Of a DNA stretch of 64,000 nucleotides, positions 9,469 through 20,111 are shown piece after piece. The notes below the pieces were generated by a model. It did not search any database, had not been told where the DNA came from, and was given only the letters and a program-made list of their open reading frames with translations. A program made the translations under genes and the position numbers. Source of the DNA: Adiantum capillus-veneris. Taxonomy: Eukaryota > Streptophyta > Polypodiopsida > Polypodiales > Pteridaceae. How positions within the stretch are numbered: position 1 is the stretch's first letter; each line of letters starts with the position of its first letter. Location: the NCBI GenBank assembly GCA_014529385.2, contig CM043962.1, positions 52,471,905 to 52,535,904 of the forward strand. Reading direction: 5' to 3'.

Positions 9469-11169
9469 ACTTACTCAAACCCTACAGAGGAGATTGAGCG
9501 AGTCAAGCAATTAAGGAGTTTGGTAGAAGATACCCAAAGGGATGTAGAACCAGCTCCTAGGAAGATCCAGATTACAGACATCGTGTTCCCTACACAACAA
9601 CAACCTCGCCAAGTCCATAGACCCTTGGACATACCTAGTGTCATCCAAGAAGAAAGTGACTTAAAGTCATGGGAAAGTGGGCGTACTCACTTCTTGATGG
9701 AAAGAATGTTTACAGAGGGACTACCTGATCCTATCGAAGAAATGGAGATCCCATCTTCCCCACGTCAAGGGACTCAAGGCCAAAAGGTAACGTTAAACAT
9801 TGCCAAATTGATGGATTTCATGTCTTCAGAAGTTAGAACCACCATCATGTCCAAACTATATAAAGACCCCGAGCTAGTCTCAGCTCTTCGAGCCTTCCTC
9901 AATGGAGAACTGAAGTTTGGGCTACCACAATTTGCACAGATGGATGGAGTTGGGGAGATGCCAATAGAGGAGGAACACTTAGATCCACAACCCAACTTAG
10001 ATGAGAACCTTGTTATAGAAATACCTGTTAACAAGTTGGGACAATACTTTGAGGGTGATGAATCCAATGCGACCATACCAATCACTACTAAGGGATTAAC
10101 TGTGAAGGGAATCCTTGATGGTGGTGTTGGGGTTAGCATTGTGACTAAAAATTGATGGGAAACTATGGGAAGACCTCACCTTGCAACCATAACCATAATA
10201 GTGAAGATGGCCAATGGGTCTATTGTTAAACCTATTGGGATGCTAGAAGACCTCAAGATCAAGGTCTTTGGACATAAAATAAGGATTACCTTTATTGTTA
10301 TGGATTTCTCCAAACACACTATGTCATCGGAGATGATCTTAGGATGTCCTTTCATGAGGGAAGCAAAAGTGGTGCATGACTGGTCTAAAAACCATGTCTA
10401 CTTGCAGTCCCAAGATTCTGTCATTCGAGTGGATCTTGTGACGGGTCGAGCACATCCTCTAGGAAACAGGTTTATAATCGATCATAGATCTGACACCACT
10501 GCTCACTCGGCCCCATTGTAGTATTGTTACACGTGTAAAGAGCACTCTGATGTTGGGGAAGATTCTCCTTATATGGATGTACTACCTGGGATGACTGAGT
10601 CGGACAATGTGGATTGGGTCCACCTAGCAGCAACCATAGACACTTGGGAAAATAGGGGGACGACTTGGGTAACACCTGAGGGGGATGAATTACCACCACT
10701 TGTACCCTTAAACATGCTAGAAGCAATGCATATAACTTCTGATAATCTACAAGATGAAAGTTTGACTGGCATTGAAACCAGTAGCGCCTCACAAGACTAT
10801 AGCCCACACGATTTGGGGTCAGAATCATTACTTGAAATTGACTCTGAGGACAAAGAATCTGAGTTAAATCTTAGTGCAAATGTGGGGACAAACCATTCAG
10901 GGCCCAGTGGTAACCTAGATGATAATCTATCCAAGGGAGCAGAAGACACAAGTAGTGATTCATCTAGTGAGTCTTCACTAGAAATCGACTGTAATCGAGA
11001 ATTAAACAAGAAGAGTAATAGATATAAGAGGCGACGATATCGAGCAAATGTGCGTGCTAGAATAAATGAAAAGAAATCTATCGCAGAATGGCTTAATTAT
11101 ATAGGGGCATGTGATGCTCATCGAAAGTTGGTAGATAACTGGGGTGAATACTTTCAAAGCGTTATGTGA
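9469..11169 (+). pseudogene. Ty3-1 protease-like region and linker upstream of reverse transcriptase
   Basis: This continues the downstream gag frame through in-frame stops at 9466-9468 (TGA), 10153-10155 (TGA), 10519-10521 (TAG) and 11167-11169 (TGA). At about 10090-10150 it reads KGILDGGVGVSIVT and at 10330-10360 MILGCPFMREAKVVHDW. Together these make a retropepsin-like fold signature (active-site loop, then the hydrophobic I-L-G turn). The active-site triplet is D-G-G rather than D-T/S-G; DGG variants are common in plant Ty3/gypsy elements and do not by themselves prove loss. The stretch 10573-11169 is very acidic and Ser-rich (SSDSSSESSLEIDC) and ends in a basic KKSNRYKRRRYR segment. Confidence 0.75.
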
Positions 11170-11223
11170 TGTAGTCCACAACCCATTGACATCACACAAC
11201 TAGAGGCTATAGAGAAGCCAAAG

Positions 11224-14169
11224 TTGAGCCGTACCATAAGGAGACGACAAAATCGAGAGTTAGCTCAAAAACAAAAGGAATCAGAAGTTAAATCACAGTC
11301 CATAGAACAACAGGACCCCACAGACTTACACCCTGCACGTGAACATTTCAAATCCTATACCACAGAGGAACGTAAGGTTGTGTATACAAAGGCTCAAAGA
11401 AAACCTATCGATGGGAGCAATGGAGTTTATGATGGTCCAGCGATAGTTAAGGAAATAGAGTTAGCAGACCCAGGAGAAGAGTCTAAACCTATTTTCATTA
11501 CCCAAGATTTGACCGAAACTGAGGAGTGTGTACTTAAAGAACTTCTCAAGGAATTCAGGGATATATTTTCCTGGACTTATCATAATATGAAAGGTGTTCC
11601 ACCTTCCGTGGTGCAACACACAATCCCCATGAATAGCATGGCTAAACCAGTTCAGCAACGACCCTACCCAATGAATGCTAAATATGCAAAGATCGTTCAA
11701 GAAGAGATTGAAAAGCTTGTGGAATGCGGATTCATATACCCTATTGAGCACTCAGAATGGGTGTCTCCAATAGTGATTGTGCCAAAAAAGAATGGGAAAC
11801 TCAGAGTGTGCGTGGATCTCAAGAAGGTCAATGCCGCCATTAGGAGGAACCATTACCCCTTGCCATATTCAGAAAATGTGCTTGAAAGAGTTGCAGGGAA
11901 GGAAGCTTATAGCTTTTTGGATGGGTACTCTGGCTACAATCAAATCACAATTGCGCTGGAGGACCAAGCTAAAACAACCTTTATAACCGAATTTGGAGTG
12001 TTCGCATTTCGTGTTATGGCTTTTGGCTTAACCAATGCCCCGGCTACCTTTCAAAGATTAATAAACACTGTTTTTAGAGAATATTTGAGGGAGTTTGGTG
12101 AAGCTTTTTTAGATGACCTTTGTGTCTATTCCTCTTGGAAAGAACATCTATCATGCTTACGAAAAGTGTTTGAGAAGTGTAGATTGTATCGCATCTCCTT
12201 AAACCATTTTAAATGCCAATTTTGGGTTAAACATGGAGTCATTTTAGGGCATATAGTGTCCAAAAATAGGATTTCCAGAGATGAGAGAAAAATTAAAGCC
12301 ATTGCAGAATTGCCGCCACCTACAAACTATAAAGGAGTTCAAAGGTTCATGGGCCATGTTGGTTATTACCGATGGTTTATTTTAAATTTTGTCGAGATAG
12401 CTCGTCCTTTGTACAAGCTTCTTATTGAGTTCCAATGGACTACGGAGTGTGACCATGCTTATGAGTCATTGAAAAAGACCTTGACTAGCGCTCCTATTCT
12501 ACGAGTGTCCGATTGGAATGTAATTTTTCATGTGCATATTGATGCATCGAACTTTGCTATTGGGTGTGTTCTAGCTCAACCAGGAGAACATAAACTGGAC
12601 TACCCTATTAGCTTTGCAAGTCGTCAGTTGAATGATGTCGAAAGAAACTACACCACTACAAAGCGAGAAGGTTTATGTATGATTTATGCAGTGAAGAAAT
12701 TTCGCTACTACCTTATGGCCACCAAGTTTGAGTTCTATTTTGATCATCAAGCCTTGTTGTATCTAGTAAATAAACCTTGTTCCACGGGAAGAATTACAAG
12801 ATGGTTGTTAATTCTCCTTGAGTTTGATTTTACCATTGTGGTGAGACCTGGTAAAAGACATGTCATGGCTGATCACTTGTCTCGCATACCCAATGGTAAA
12901 GCCCCTATTGGAGTCGATGATGAATTGTCTGATACTTCTCTATTCCTAGTCGAAACCATACCTGAACGGAGTGAGAAGATTGTGAACTTTCTAGTTAATG
13001 GTTTTCCACCCAAAGAGCTTCGTAAGGACATAGCTCGAAAACTGTTAAAAGAATGTGAACCTTACTCTCTCATTGCAGAAACTCTCTACAGGCTAGGGAA
13101 GGATGATATTTTTAGATGTTGTGCCCGTGAGGATGAGTATTTATACATACTGCAAGAAGCCCACATGGGTATAGCCGGAGGACATTTCTCAGGGGAACTA
13201 ACAACTAGAAAGGTGTTGCAATCAGGCTATTGGTGGCCAACCTTATTTAAGGATGCATCACTTTTTGAAAAAGGATGTGATGAATGCCAACGTTACAAGA
13301 TCACACAACAAAAGGATAGGATGCCCTTACATCCTGTTAAAGTGACTCAACCATTTGAAAAATGGGGTTTAGACTTTGTAGGCCCAATTAGTCCGGCAGC
13401 TCGTAGCACTCAATCTCGATATATTATCGTTGCCACTAACTATGTGACAAAGTGGGCGGAAGCTAGGGCGACACGTATGGCCGATGCAAGGTCAACTGCC
13501 AAGTTTCTCTTTGAGAACATTGTTACAAGATTTGGTTGTCTCTTTGAGATTGTGAGTGACAATGGTACTCATTTTATAAATGGAGTAATAAAAGAACTCA
13601 CTACCAACTTTATGATAACTCACCATAAATCCACACCTTATTATCCACAAGCAAATGGCCAAGCTGAGAGCACCAATAAGACCTTAATCCCTATCTTAAC
13701 CAAAACGGTGGAAGCTCATCGCACAGATTGGGATTTAAAGCTTACATCAGCTCTATGGGCTTATCGTACTGCGTATAAAGTTGCCATTAACTGCACACCA
13801 TTCAAGATGGTGTATGGCCAAGAAGTGGTTATGCCATGGGAGTTTGTCGTTCCTAGTCTTCGAGTAGCTTCTCAAGAAGGTTGGGATGGTAACCCCTTAG
13901 TTGAGCGATTATATATCCTTGAAAGGCTAGATGAAGAGAGGCAATTAGCTGTGCAAAATGCACTTGTGGAGAAAGATAGGAGGAAGAAATGGTTTGATCG
14001 TCATCTAAAGAACAAAGATATCAATGTTGGTGATAAAGTTCTTATGTATGGAGTGCGTAACGAAAAGAAAAAGTTGAAATATGCAGGAAAAGGACCATAT
14101 AGAGTATGTGAATTCACCCCACAAGGAACCGTTCGTGTGGAGACTCTTGATGGAGTTGAAACCATTTGA
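11224..14169 (+). pseudogene. pol: Ty3-1 pol: reverse transcriptase, RNase H, integrase
   Basis: A 981-codon open stretch carries the replication enzymes. The reverse transcriptase shows KLRVCVDLKKVN, FLDGYSGYNQI and the catalytic FLDDLCVYSS (about 12105-12133). RNase H shows HIDASNFAIGCVLAQ, an E in KREGLCMI, D in FDHQAL and D in ADHLSR. Integrase has the H2C2 finger (HMGIAGGHF...CDECQRY, about 13160-13300) and a DDE core with D in LDFVGP, D in SDNGTHF and E in QAESTNKTL, then GDKVLMYG and GPYRVCEFTPQG at the C-end. There is no second RNase H domain, which separates it from Tat-type elements. It reads as an intact enzyme block but lacks its own start and ends at a TGA just short of the usual integrase tail. 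Confidence 0.9.
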
Positions 14170-15573
14170 TTCCTCAATGGGAGTAAATTTAAAAGATACT
14201 ATGATCCTTTAAGCCAAGAGGAGTTGCGTGCCATCCATACAAAAAAGGCAGTCAAGGCACAAATAGAATTGAATAAGATACAAGCTCAAGCTGAGGCTAA
14301 GGAGCGACAACAACGTATAAGACGAAAACGAGAGGCTAACCTTGGAGTCACACATGCATTCCACGTTGAAATCGTCGAGGATTGGTTGGACTCTGACACA
14401 CCTCTACGATACCCTATTGAGCTAAATAGCACCTATGGAAAAGTGCTATATAATGCCTTATTGGACACGGGTGCTAAATATAATCTGCTATCATATTGGG
14501 TGTGGTGTCAGTTAGGGAAGCCACCTCTATCTGAGAGTATTATCCAAGTCAAGGGTGTCAACAAGAAAAAAACTACGGTTTTTGGAATCTGGCACACTTC
14601 TGTCAGTTATGACAATGGGGTTGTAGCTCAAGACTTTTTGGTCATGCTTGTTGGAACTATGGAGGGTAATATAAACCTAGGACGCACGTGGATGATAGCC
14701 ACCAAATGCACTATTGATTGGGGGACTAGGAGTGTCACAACGCAAAAACCAACTCTTATCCCTACCACTCAAGCCATAGTCCCTGAGATATTGCCTAAGG
14801 AAATAAAACCCAAGACATTGCATGTCCAAGAGGTTGAACCATACATCCCCATAGCCCAACTCTCTAGAGCTTCAACTGATGTAGTTGAAAGAAAGCTTGA
14901 GACACACAAGAACCATCCTAATATAACAAAGAAAACATACAAGTGGGTCCCTAAAGCTTCTTTAGTAACCATGGGTGATGCTAAAAAACGGAAGCCTCGT
15001 AAGAAATGTCCCCTCACTCCAAGAAATGTAAAGAAACATTGCGTTGGATTCCTAAACGACTATTGGAAGCCCAAGGATACTATGAAGGAAATGATCAAAT
15101 TTGGGTGTCCAAAGGTAAATTGTACTCTTACCTATCACCGGGCTCATGTGAGCTCAATCCCGTGGCTCCAAAACAAATTGAAGATCGTGGAAAGGAAAAA
15201 ATCACAGAATGCGACACATCTGCTCCCGAGCTAGTTTGGGTACCAAAGAAAGAATGATTTGTTCCACCTAGCTCAGGAACATGGAAAGCAAATGAAGCTT
15301 CTTGCTCTTCATGTAGTTCCTATACGGAAATAGAAGCTTCGATACAACCTCCACCTACCATTGTACATATCCATACAAGCAAGAAAGAGTTTACACCTCC
15401 CGTTGTAAGTTCACCACCTACAACGATGTTGCAAATAAAATCATGGGAGAGTATCTTACCACCCTTGCAACTAGATGAAACGTATAGAGCGGTCGAAAAC
15501 TATTGGTTAAAGCCTTCACCTACAACAACTTGGAACAACTGGTTTCAAAGGGTGACGACATCATTTCAAACGA
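14170..15573 (+). pseudogene. Ty3-1 post-integrase ORF with a second retropepsin-like domain
   Basis: After the TGA at 14167-14169 the integrase tail (LNGSKFKRYYDPLS) runs straight into a Lys/Gln/Ala-rich helical segment and then a retropepsin-like domain at about 14400-14740. It shows YNALLDTGAKYNLLS (canonical D-T-G-A loop), a glycine-containing flap region, and NINLGRTWM (the I/L-L-G turn). A basic low-complexity tail follows. After a frameshift between about 14965 and 15040 the ORF continues to 15573 with one TGA (15255-15257). W-[VI]-[PS]-K motifs recur at 14941, 15042, 15096 and 15234. A protease after integrase is not the standard Ty3/gypsy order; function is unknown. It could be a relocated protease or a captured cellular retropepsin-like gene. 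Confidence 0.75.
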
Positions 15574-15585
15574 TATGATCTATCC

Positions 15586-15599
15586 AAGGAAGGGGGGAG
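15586..15599 (+). other. Internal polypurine tract in Ty3-1
   Basis: AAGGAAGGGGGGAG is followed at 15600 by TGTTTGTTGACATCC. It shares AGGAAGGGGGG with the terminal tract at 17488-17500, which also precedes a TG. It lies 1.9 kb upstream of the real 3' LTR. No second copy of the sequence that follows is visible in the window, so it does not mark a nested LTR I can prove. Confidence 0.6.
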
Positions 15600-15861
15600 T
15601 GTTTGTTGACATCCATCATTCACTTGCTTCCCTCTCAACCTTTCTCCCTGACCTCTTAATCTCCAATCTTAGGGAATGTATATATAAAGCCTTATGCTCA
15701 CAAAAACAAGATAAAAAAGTAAAAGAGCAAGAGCGACTAGCAACGAGAGAGTACCCTATCAGATCCTACACATAAGTCTAAATTCACCATGTCACATCAA
15801 GCAACACACAAAAACAACTCATGTTTTAAAGACCTAACCAAATCTATTTGTATTCTCAGAG
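15600..15861 (+). promoter_or_regulatory. Possible internal promoter region upstream of the small Ty3-1 ORF
   Basis: GTATATATAAAGCC at about 15677-15690 is a good TATA-like element in a non-coding stretch directly upstream of the ATG at 15862. A separate transcript for the small ORF would need such a promoter. This is inference from position and sequence only. Confidence 0.35.
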
Positions 15862-16284
15862 ATGGCTAGTTCACCAGAGGCATGCGCTTCTATTTTTTAT
15901 GAAAGGTACCCTTTTTCCTTTTCTCAAGCGTTTCACATCTGCTACCCTGTACTTTCTTGCGAATGGGATTTGGTAGAGAGACTCGCACGTGAGCGAAATT
16001 TTGAGGAGTTAGAATGACTGATACGTCTATGGATAACTAGTGATCCCTACCCAGTAGCGAATGTTTCTCCGGTGGCACATGCTTATTCTTTTGCACAGGA
16101 TGAGTATCCACGCATCGCGAGGTTCTTGATTAACACGCTTGCGCAAGAGGATGATGAAAAAGAAATAATAGAGACCGAGGAAGACTATGGCCTCACGGAA
16201 AATGATTTCGTTTATCTAGATGATGAGGATAGAGGCCTAGCTTTAGGGTGGCCACCCGGTTTATATAATATCCTCTTTCCTTGA
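15862..16284 (+). pseudogene. Small acidic ORF of unknown function in the Ty3-1 3' region
   Basis: A frame of 141 codons starts at ATG 15862 (MASSPEACASIFYERYPF) and ends in TGA at 16282-16284, with one internal TGA at 16015-16017. The C-terminal half is strongly acidic (EDDEKEIIETEEDYGL, then DFVYLDDEDRG) and ends GWPPGLYNILFP. I do not recognise the family. There is no signal peptide, membrane span or zinc finger. Position after pol and before the 3' LTR is where env-like or accessory genes sit in some plant elements, but it has no envelope features. The single stop suggests it was a real gene decaying at the same pace as the rest. Confidence 0.5.
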
Positions 16285-17487
16285 TTTTAAAATGGATGAC
16301 AGATAGGTAGGTTAGGGGTCTGGATTGTGTTTTGAGTTTGTTTTCTAGGAGTTTTAATTTTTTCACACTGACATGTCTCCTAGAGGTATAGTGCTTGTTT
16401 TTTGAATGTGTTAGGTAGGACTTATATGGATCTCCATCCACATGGCTGAGGACATCTGCTTCGAAGAAATGAGCTACTCCATATCTCCAGGTGTACTACT
16501 TTCCATGATTCATGTTGGTGGATATGTATAATTGCTAATAATGATTTTTCATGGTTTGTTTGAGTGTAATAGTTATGTTTGTTATCTGCCATTATAGATG
16601 TATAAATTTGTCTTTGCTTAAGTTGATGGAACTAGAGTTTAATCTTATGGATGAGCCTTGGAGATTAGGAGACCGTGACTTTAGGTTAACTCATTTACTT
16701 GACCACTAGGCCTAACTGATAAAATTATCTGAGTATTTGAGACCTTAGGAATGTTTAAGGCATAGAGAAGCTTGCTCACTTAAACAACAAAACACTAATG
16801 AGAATACAAAGGAAATAGAAGCAAAAAACATAAGTGCCACAAATGAAAAATCTAATGCTGGAAGAGAAATCCTGGCTTGATTTGGTACTTCACTCACATG
16901 TATTGTCTATGGTACTAGAGCCCTAGAGGTTCCCAGTGTGGGCGCTTTTCCTTGAGAAGCAAAAAGCCTCGGACATACAAAATACGCACACACGTCAAAT
17001 GATTGTGAACCAAAGTAAAAAAGAGAAAAAGAAAAAAATGAATGACATTTAAAAGACTTCCATCGAGCTTATAGTTAACAATTCAAGCTTTTGTTTGCAG
17101 TTGTGAGAGCTAGTTGGCTAATCAAAGCTGAAAAGCACAATTAGGAAATCTTGCATTTAGATAATCTTCTTAGCTTAGTTAGTACTAGAGTAGTTGTTTT
17201 AACCTTAGTCATAGCTAACTAATTGATAGACTCACCCATAAGCCCAAAACTCTTGATTAATTAATTTACTCAAAGTGCAATTTATTTGTCCTTAATGACA
17301 GTTTAACATTTCATAAATCTTGCATTTACTCATTTCCACATGTACTTTACATTCCCCTCATGATTTATGGAAATATAATTCCGCTTGCTGAAACAGTGAC
17401 TTTGCCTTGCAGATTCAAATCCAGATACTCTAGAACATGGACATAACAAGCTTCAACTCAATAGCTTCCGAGAACGGAATCTACATC
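16285..17487 (+). other. Ty3-1 3' untranslated region
   Basis: This is 1.2 kb of AT-rich sequence with no convincing frame on either strand. Such long 3' non-coding segments occur in large plant Ty3/gypsy elements. I see no internal repeat or structure of note. Confidence 0.6.
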
Positions 17488-17500
17488 AGGAAGGGGGGCA
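17488..17500 (+). other. Ty3-1 terminal polypurine tract
   Basis: AGGAAGGGGGGCA directly precedes the 3' LTR start TGTTAACCC. This is the expected primer for plus-strand synthesis. Confidence 0.85.
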
Positions 17501-17814
17501 TGTTAACCCTCACGGCTCACGGACACCCTATTACCTACGACGGACGTTGTAACCTATGGCGGACATTGTATTATTTATTTGGTAGAGTCAGGTACCGGGC
17601 TTGTCGGTCCAATAGGAAAAGGGTAAGAGTGATCGCCGATGAGAGGAGCACTCTAACTGGAACATTCAAGGGATTAGTTGGCTAAGCATGGGCGCCCAAG
17701 TGTGAATGAGGCGAGCTCATATAAAAGTCAACTAAACCTAAAATTCACTCATTCTCTCATTTGTGCAATTGAAGAGTGCTCTTGCTCCATCTCCTTCTTC
17801 TTCTTCTTCATCTC

Positions 17815-17910
<96 letters not shown>

Positions 17911-18150
17911 TGGGCGATCGAGCATTATGAAGGCACGATGACGGTGAAGCGGTTGAGCGCGGCGTAGCGGCGTCTCCTTCTTCTTCGCGGCGAGGAATCC
18001 TCCACGAAGCAAGCGTGGAGCGGTGAGCGACACACCATCGGCTTCTTTGAGCTTACTAGTTTAGGCTTGTTGTGTGCTTGGAGCCATTTGTGGCTCGCAC
18101 ACGGTGTATCGGCAAGTTCCTTGCATTGACATGTGCGACATACACGCACA
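17501..18150 (+). repeat. Ty3-1 3' LTR
   Basis: TGTTAACCC...CACGCACA, with TATA box at 17720-17727. It carries a long (GT)n then (GA)n tract at about 17816-17907, expanded relative to the 5' LTR. It is followed by the target duplication AATAC. Confidence 0.95.
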
Positions 18151-18228
18151 AATACCTGAGGGGTAAAACTTTCTTCCTTAATCAAATTAATCAAATTAAT
18201 GCCAGTCCATACTTAGAAATGTAAAGAA

Positions 18229-18650
18229 AAAATTACCAAAATACCCCTCTAATTTGTGGAAATTCCCAAAATACCTTTGTATCTATTTTGGTGGGATTGT
18301 TTAGAATTTTCTAATCTTTATTCCTTTTTGACAATTGAGATCCGTTTTTGGCTAGCATGTAATTTGTCACGCAAAAAAGGTAATTATGTCAAAAAATAAT
18401 GAAGCAATTTACCTCTAAAGCCTACATAACCAATTAAATTATAGTTTTAGCATCTTGTATTGATATGCATCAGTCTTCTTATAAAAAGTTATTTTTTTTA
18501 ATCTTTGGAGAAATTTAATCTCACAATTAGGGTTATTTTGGGAATTTTGGAAAATTTGGGCATTTTGGGAATTTATGACAAAATATTGGGGGTATTTTGG
18601 GATTTTTTGAAATTTGAGGGATATTTGCACAAATTAGAGCCCAGTTTTTT
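18229..18650. mobile_element. MITE-like inverted-repeat element, copy 1 (diverged)
   Basis: It begins AAAATTACCAAAATACCCC and TCTAATTTGTGGAAATTCCC, and ends in a decayed inverted version (TTTGCACAAATTAGAGCCC). The same start and interior (TTTATGACAAAATATTGGGGG) occur in copy 2 at 19309. It is AT-rich, about 420 bp and codes for nothing. No clear target duplication. Confidence 0.65.
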
Positions 18651-19124
18651 TGTCATTTTTCCAAATGTAAATTGTATTGCTTGACTTTCTTCGATTGCTT
18701 ATGTTCACAATTACTTGGCTTATACATACTAGCCCGTTTCATTTTATATTAGCGAGAATCTTCTTAGATTCCTCCAGACTCCAACCACTCTACTCACAGC
18801 AATGGAACCTAAAATTGTAGGAGCAACCAAGATCGAGCTTGAGGATGTGTACACATGAAAGCATTAAAATTCGTGTAACCGTCAAAGTCCAGGATTAGAG
18901 GGCTGCACACTAGAGCCGTCCATCTACATGCAATTATATTACGGAATTTCACTTGCAGTTGCTCGATGATCACCACCTCAGTACGTAATGCAATCAGCTA
19001 GCAGCTAATGATTGGTGTCCAACCTAGCAAATGAAATGAATTTGACCTGTTTGTGTCGTCTGCACTTTGTATCGTCTGTGCAACTGTGTGCCCCCCTCCC
19101 TTGGACATTTGACGGCCAAGAATG

Positions 19125-19240
19125 GTCCCTTGCTCCCATGCTGACCATTCCTTGTTTTTCCAATGCTCTCGCCAATGGCTCTCGTCATCCGTTGGTCGCT
19201 ATGCGGTCGCCTTGAAAACAAGGAACGGTCAGCAAGGGAA
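19125..19240. repeat. Foldback: about 25-33 bp imperfect inverted repeat with 55-nt loop
   Basis: GACCATTCCTTGTTTT (19143-19158) with upstream GTCCCTTGCTCCCATG is mirrored by GAAAACAAGGAACGGTCAGC and AAGGGAAC at 19214-19240. One arm has a short insertion. It may be a small MITE or just a chance foldback; there is no flanking duplication I can see. Confidence 0.5.
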
Positions 19241-19700
19241 CATTCCCTAAACCATAATGGCATGTTACTTCCGGTGTCAAGAGGACAACCCTTAAAAAAA
19301 GAAGATAAGGAAAATTACCAAAATACCCCTCTAATTTGTGGAAATTCCCAAAATACCCTTGTATCTATGTTGGTTTGATTGTTCAAAAATTTCTAATCTT
19401 GATTCCTTGTTGACAATTGAGATCCTTTTTTGAGTGCTTAGCATGTCAATTGTAATTTGTCACAAATTACCTCGCAAAAAAGTTTTAGCATCTTGTATTG
19501 ATACACAATCAGAAAAAGCTAGAAATTTTTTTATCTTTGGAGAAATTTAATTTCACAATCAGGGGTATTTTGAGAATTCTGAAAAATTTGAAAGGCATTT
19601 TGGGAATTTATGACAAAATATTGGGGGTATTTTGGGAATTCTTGAAATTTGAAGGGTATTTTGGGAATTTCCACAAATTAGAGGGGTATTTTGGCCTTGG

Positions 19701-20111
19701 CACTAAGTGACACCCATCTTTAATGTGGGGGGTGGTAATGGGATCGATGGTCGTGGTTGGGGGGCGAGATCTCGAGACACACTAAACACAACTGTGCAAA
19801 AAGGAGGTGCAGTAAACCTGCCAACAAGAAAAACGAGGTGCGTCGTCGAGATTTGAACCGTTGACCTTACAGTCCAGGTTGAGAGTCACCTAGGCTAACC
19901 ACCTCATCCGCGGACGCATCATGTATGAAAAACTGTTTTTATGACCTTATATTGTGAGGTGACATGCATTCCCCAGGTTGTTTAGGTTTAGCCTGTGTCC
20001 AGGTTTACTTTTTGATTTGATGCTTGAGGCTGTGATCTCCCCGGTTTTCCCCGCCCTTGATCCCATTACCCCCCCCCCCCCCCTCCTCTTAAATATAGGT
20101 GTTACTTAGTG
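19701..20111. mobile_element. 411-bp nested element with CACTA ends and long inverted repeats
   Basis: Left end CACTAAGTGACACCCATC and right end (reverse complement) CACTAAGTAACACCTATA continue as inverted repeats through GGTAATGGGATC on both sides, about 50 bp or more. A 4-bp direct repeat TTGG flanks it (19697-19700 and 20112-20115). The C-run at about 20069-20083 lies within the right repeat. CACTA ends recall CACTA transposons, though these normally make 3-bp duplications. The interior contains a tRNA-like sequence. Confidence 0.75.
19840..19917 (-). tRNA. tRNA-like (SINE-head-like) sequence with Pol III A and B boxes
   Basis: On the minus strand the segment reads GCGTC at its start and GACGC at its end, giving a 5-bp acceptor-like stem. 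GTGGTTAGCCTAGG resembles an A box and GGTTCAAATCTC a B box, at tRNA-like spacing. The T-stem does not pair well, so it is not a functional tRNA. A tRNA-derived SINE head trapped in the inverted-repeat element is the best reading. Confidence 0.45.

Larger units (their letters stand above)
5383..18150 (+). mobile_element. Complete Ty3/gypsy LTR retrotransposon (Ty3-1), about 12.8 kb
   Basis: Two LTRs in direct orientation (5383-5982 and 17501-18150) are flanked by a perfect 5-bp target duplication, AATAC at 5378-5382 and 18151-18155. A primer site follows the left LTR and a polypurine tract precedes the right one. The interior encodes gag, a protease-like domain, reverse transcriptase, RNase H and integrase in Ty3/gypsy order, mostly in one frame with scattered stops. 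The LTRs differ at roughly one position in ten by eye, mostly transitions, so insertion is old. The interior is unusually long: about 3.3 kb lies between integrase and the right LTR and carries extra coding material. Confidence 0.95.

Noticed and set aside
10090-10150. DGG active site of the upstream Ty3-1 protease as a novelty
   Set aside because: Ty3-2 shows the same DGG form and it is common in plant Ty3/gypsy pol; only the second DTGA domain is unusual.
15600-15860. Could the sequence after the internal polypurine tract be a nested LTR?
   Set aside because: It starts TGTTTG and has a TATA box, but no second copy, primer site or CA end pairing is visible in the window.
9466-16017. In-frame TGA codons as programmed recoding or editing
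   Set aside because: They are scattered, accompanied by frameshifts and TAG/TAA stops, and fit decay of an old element.
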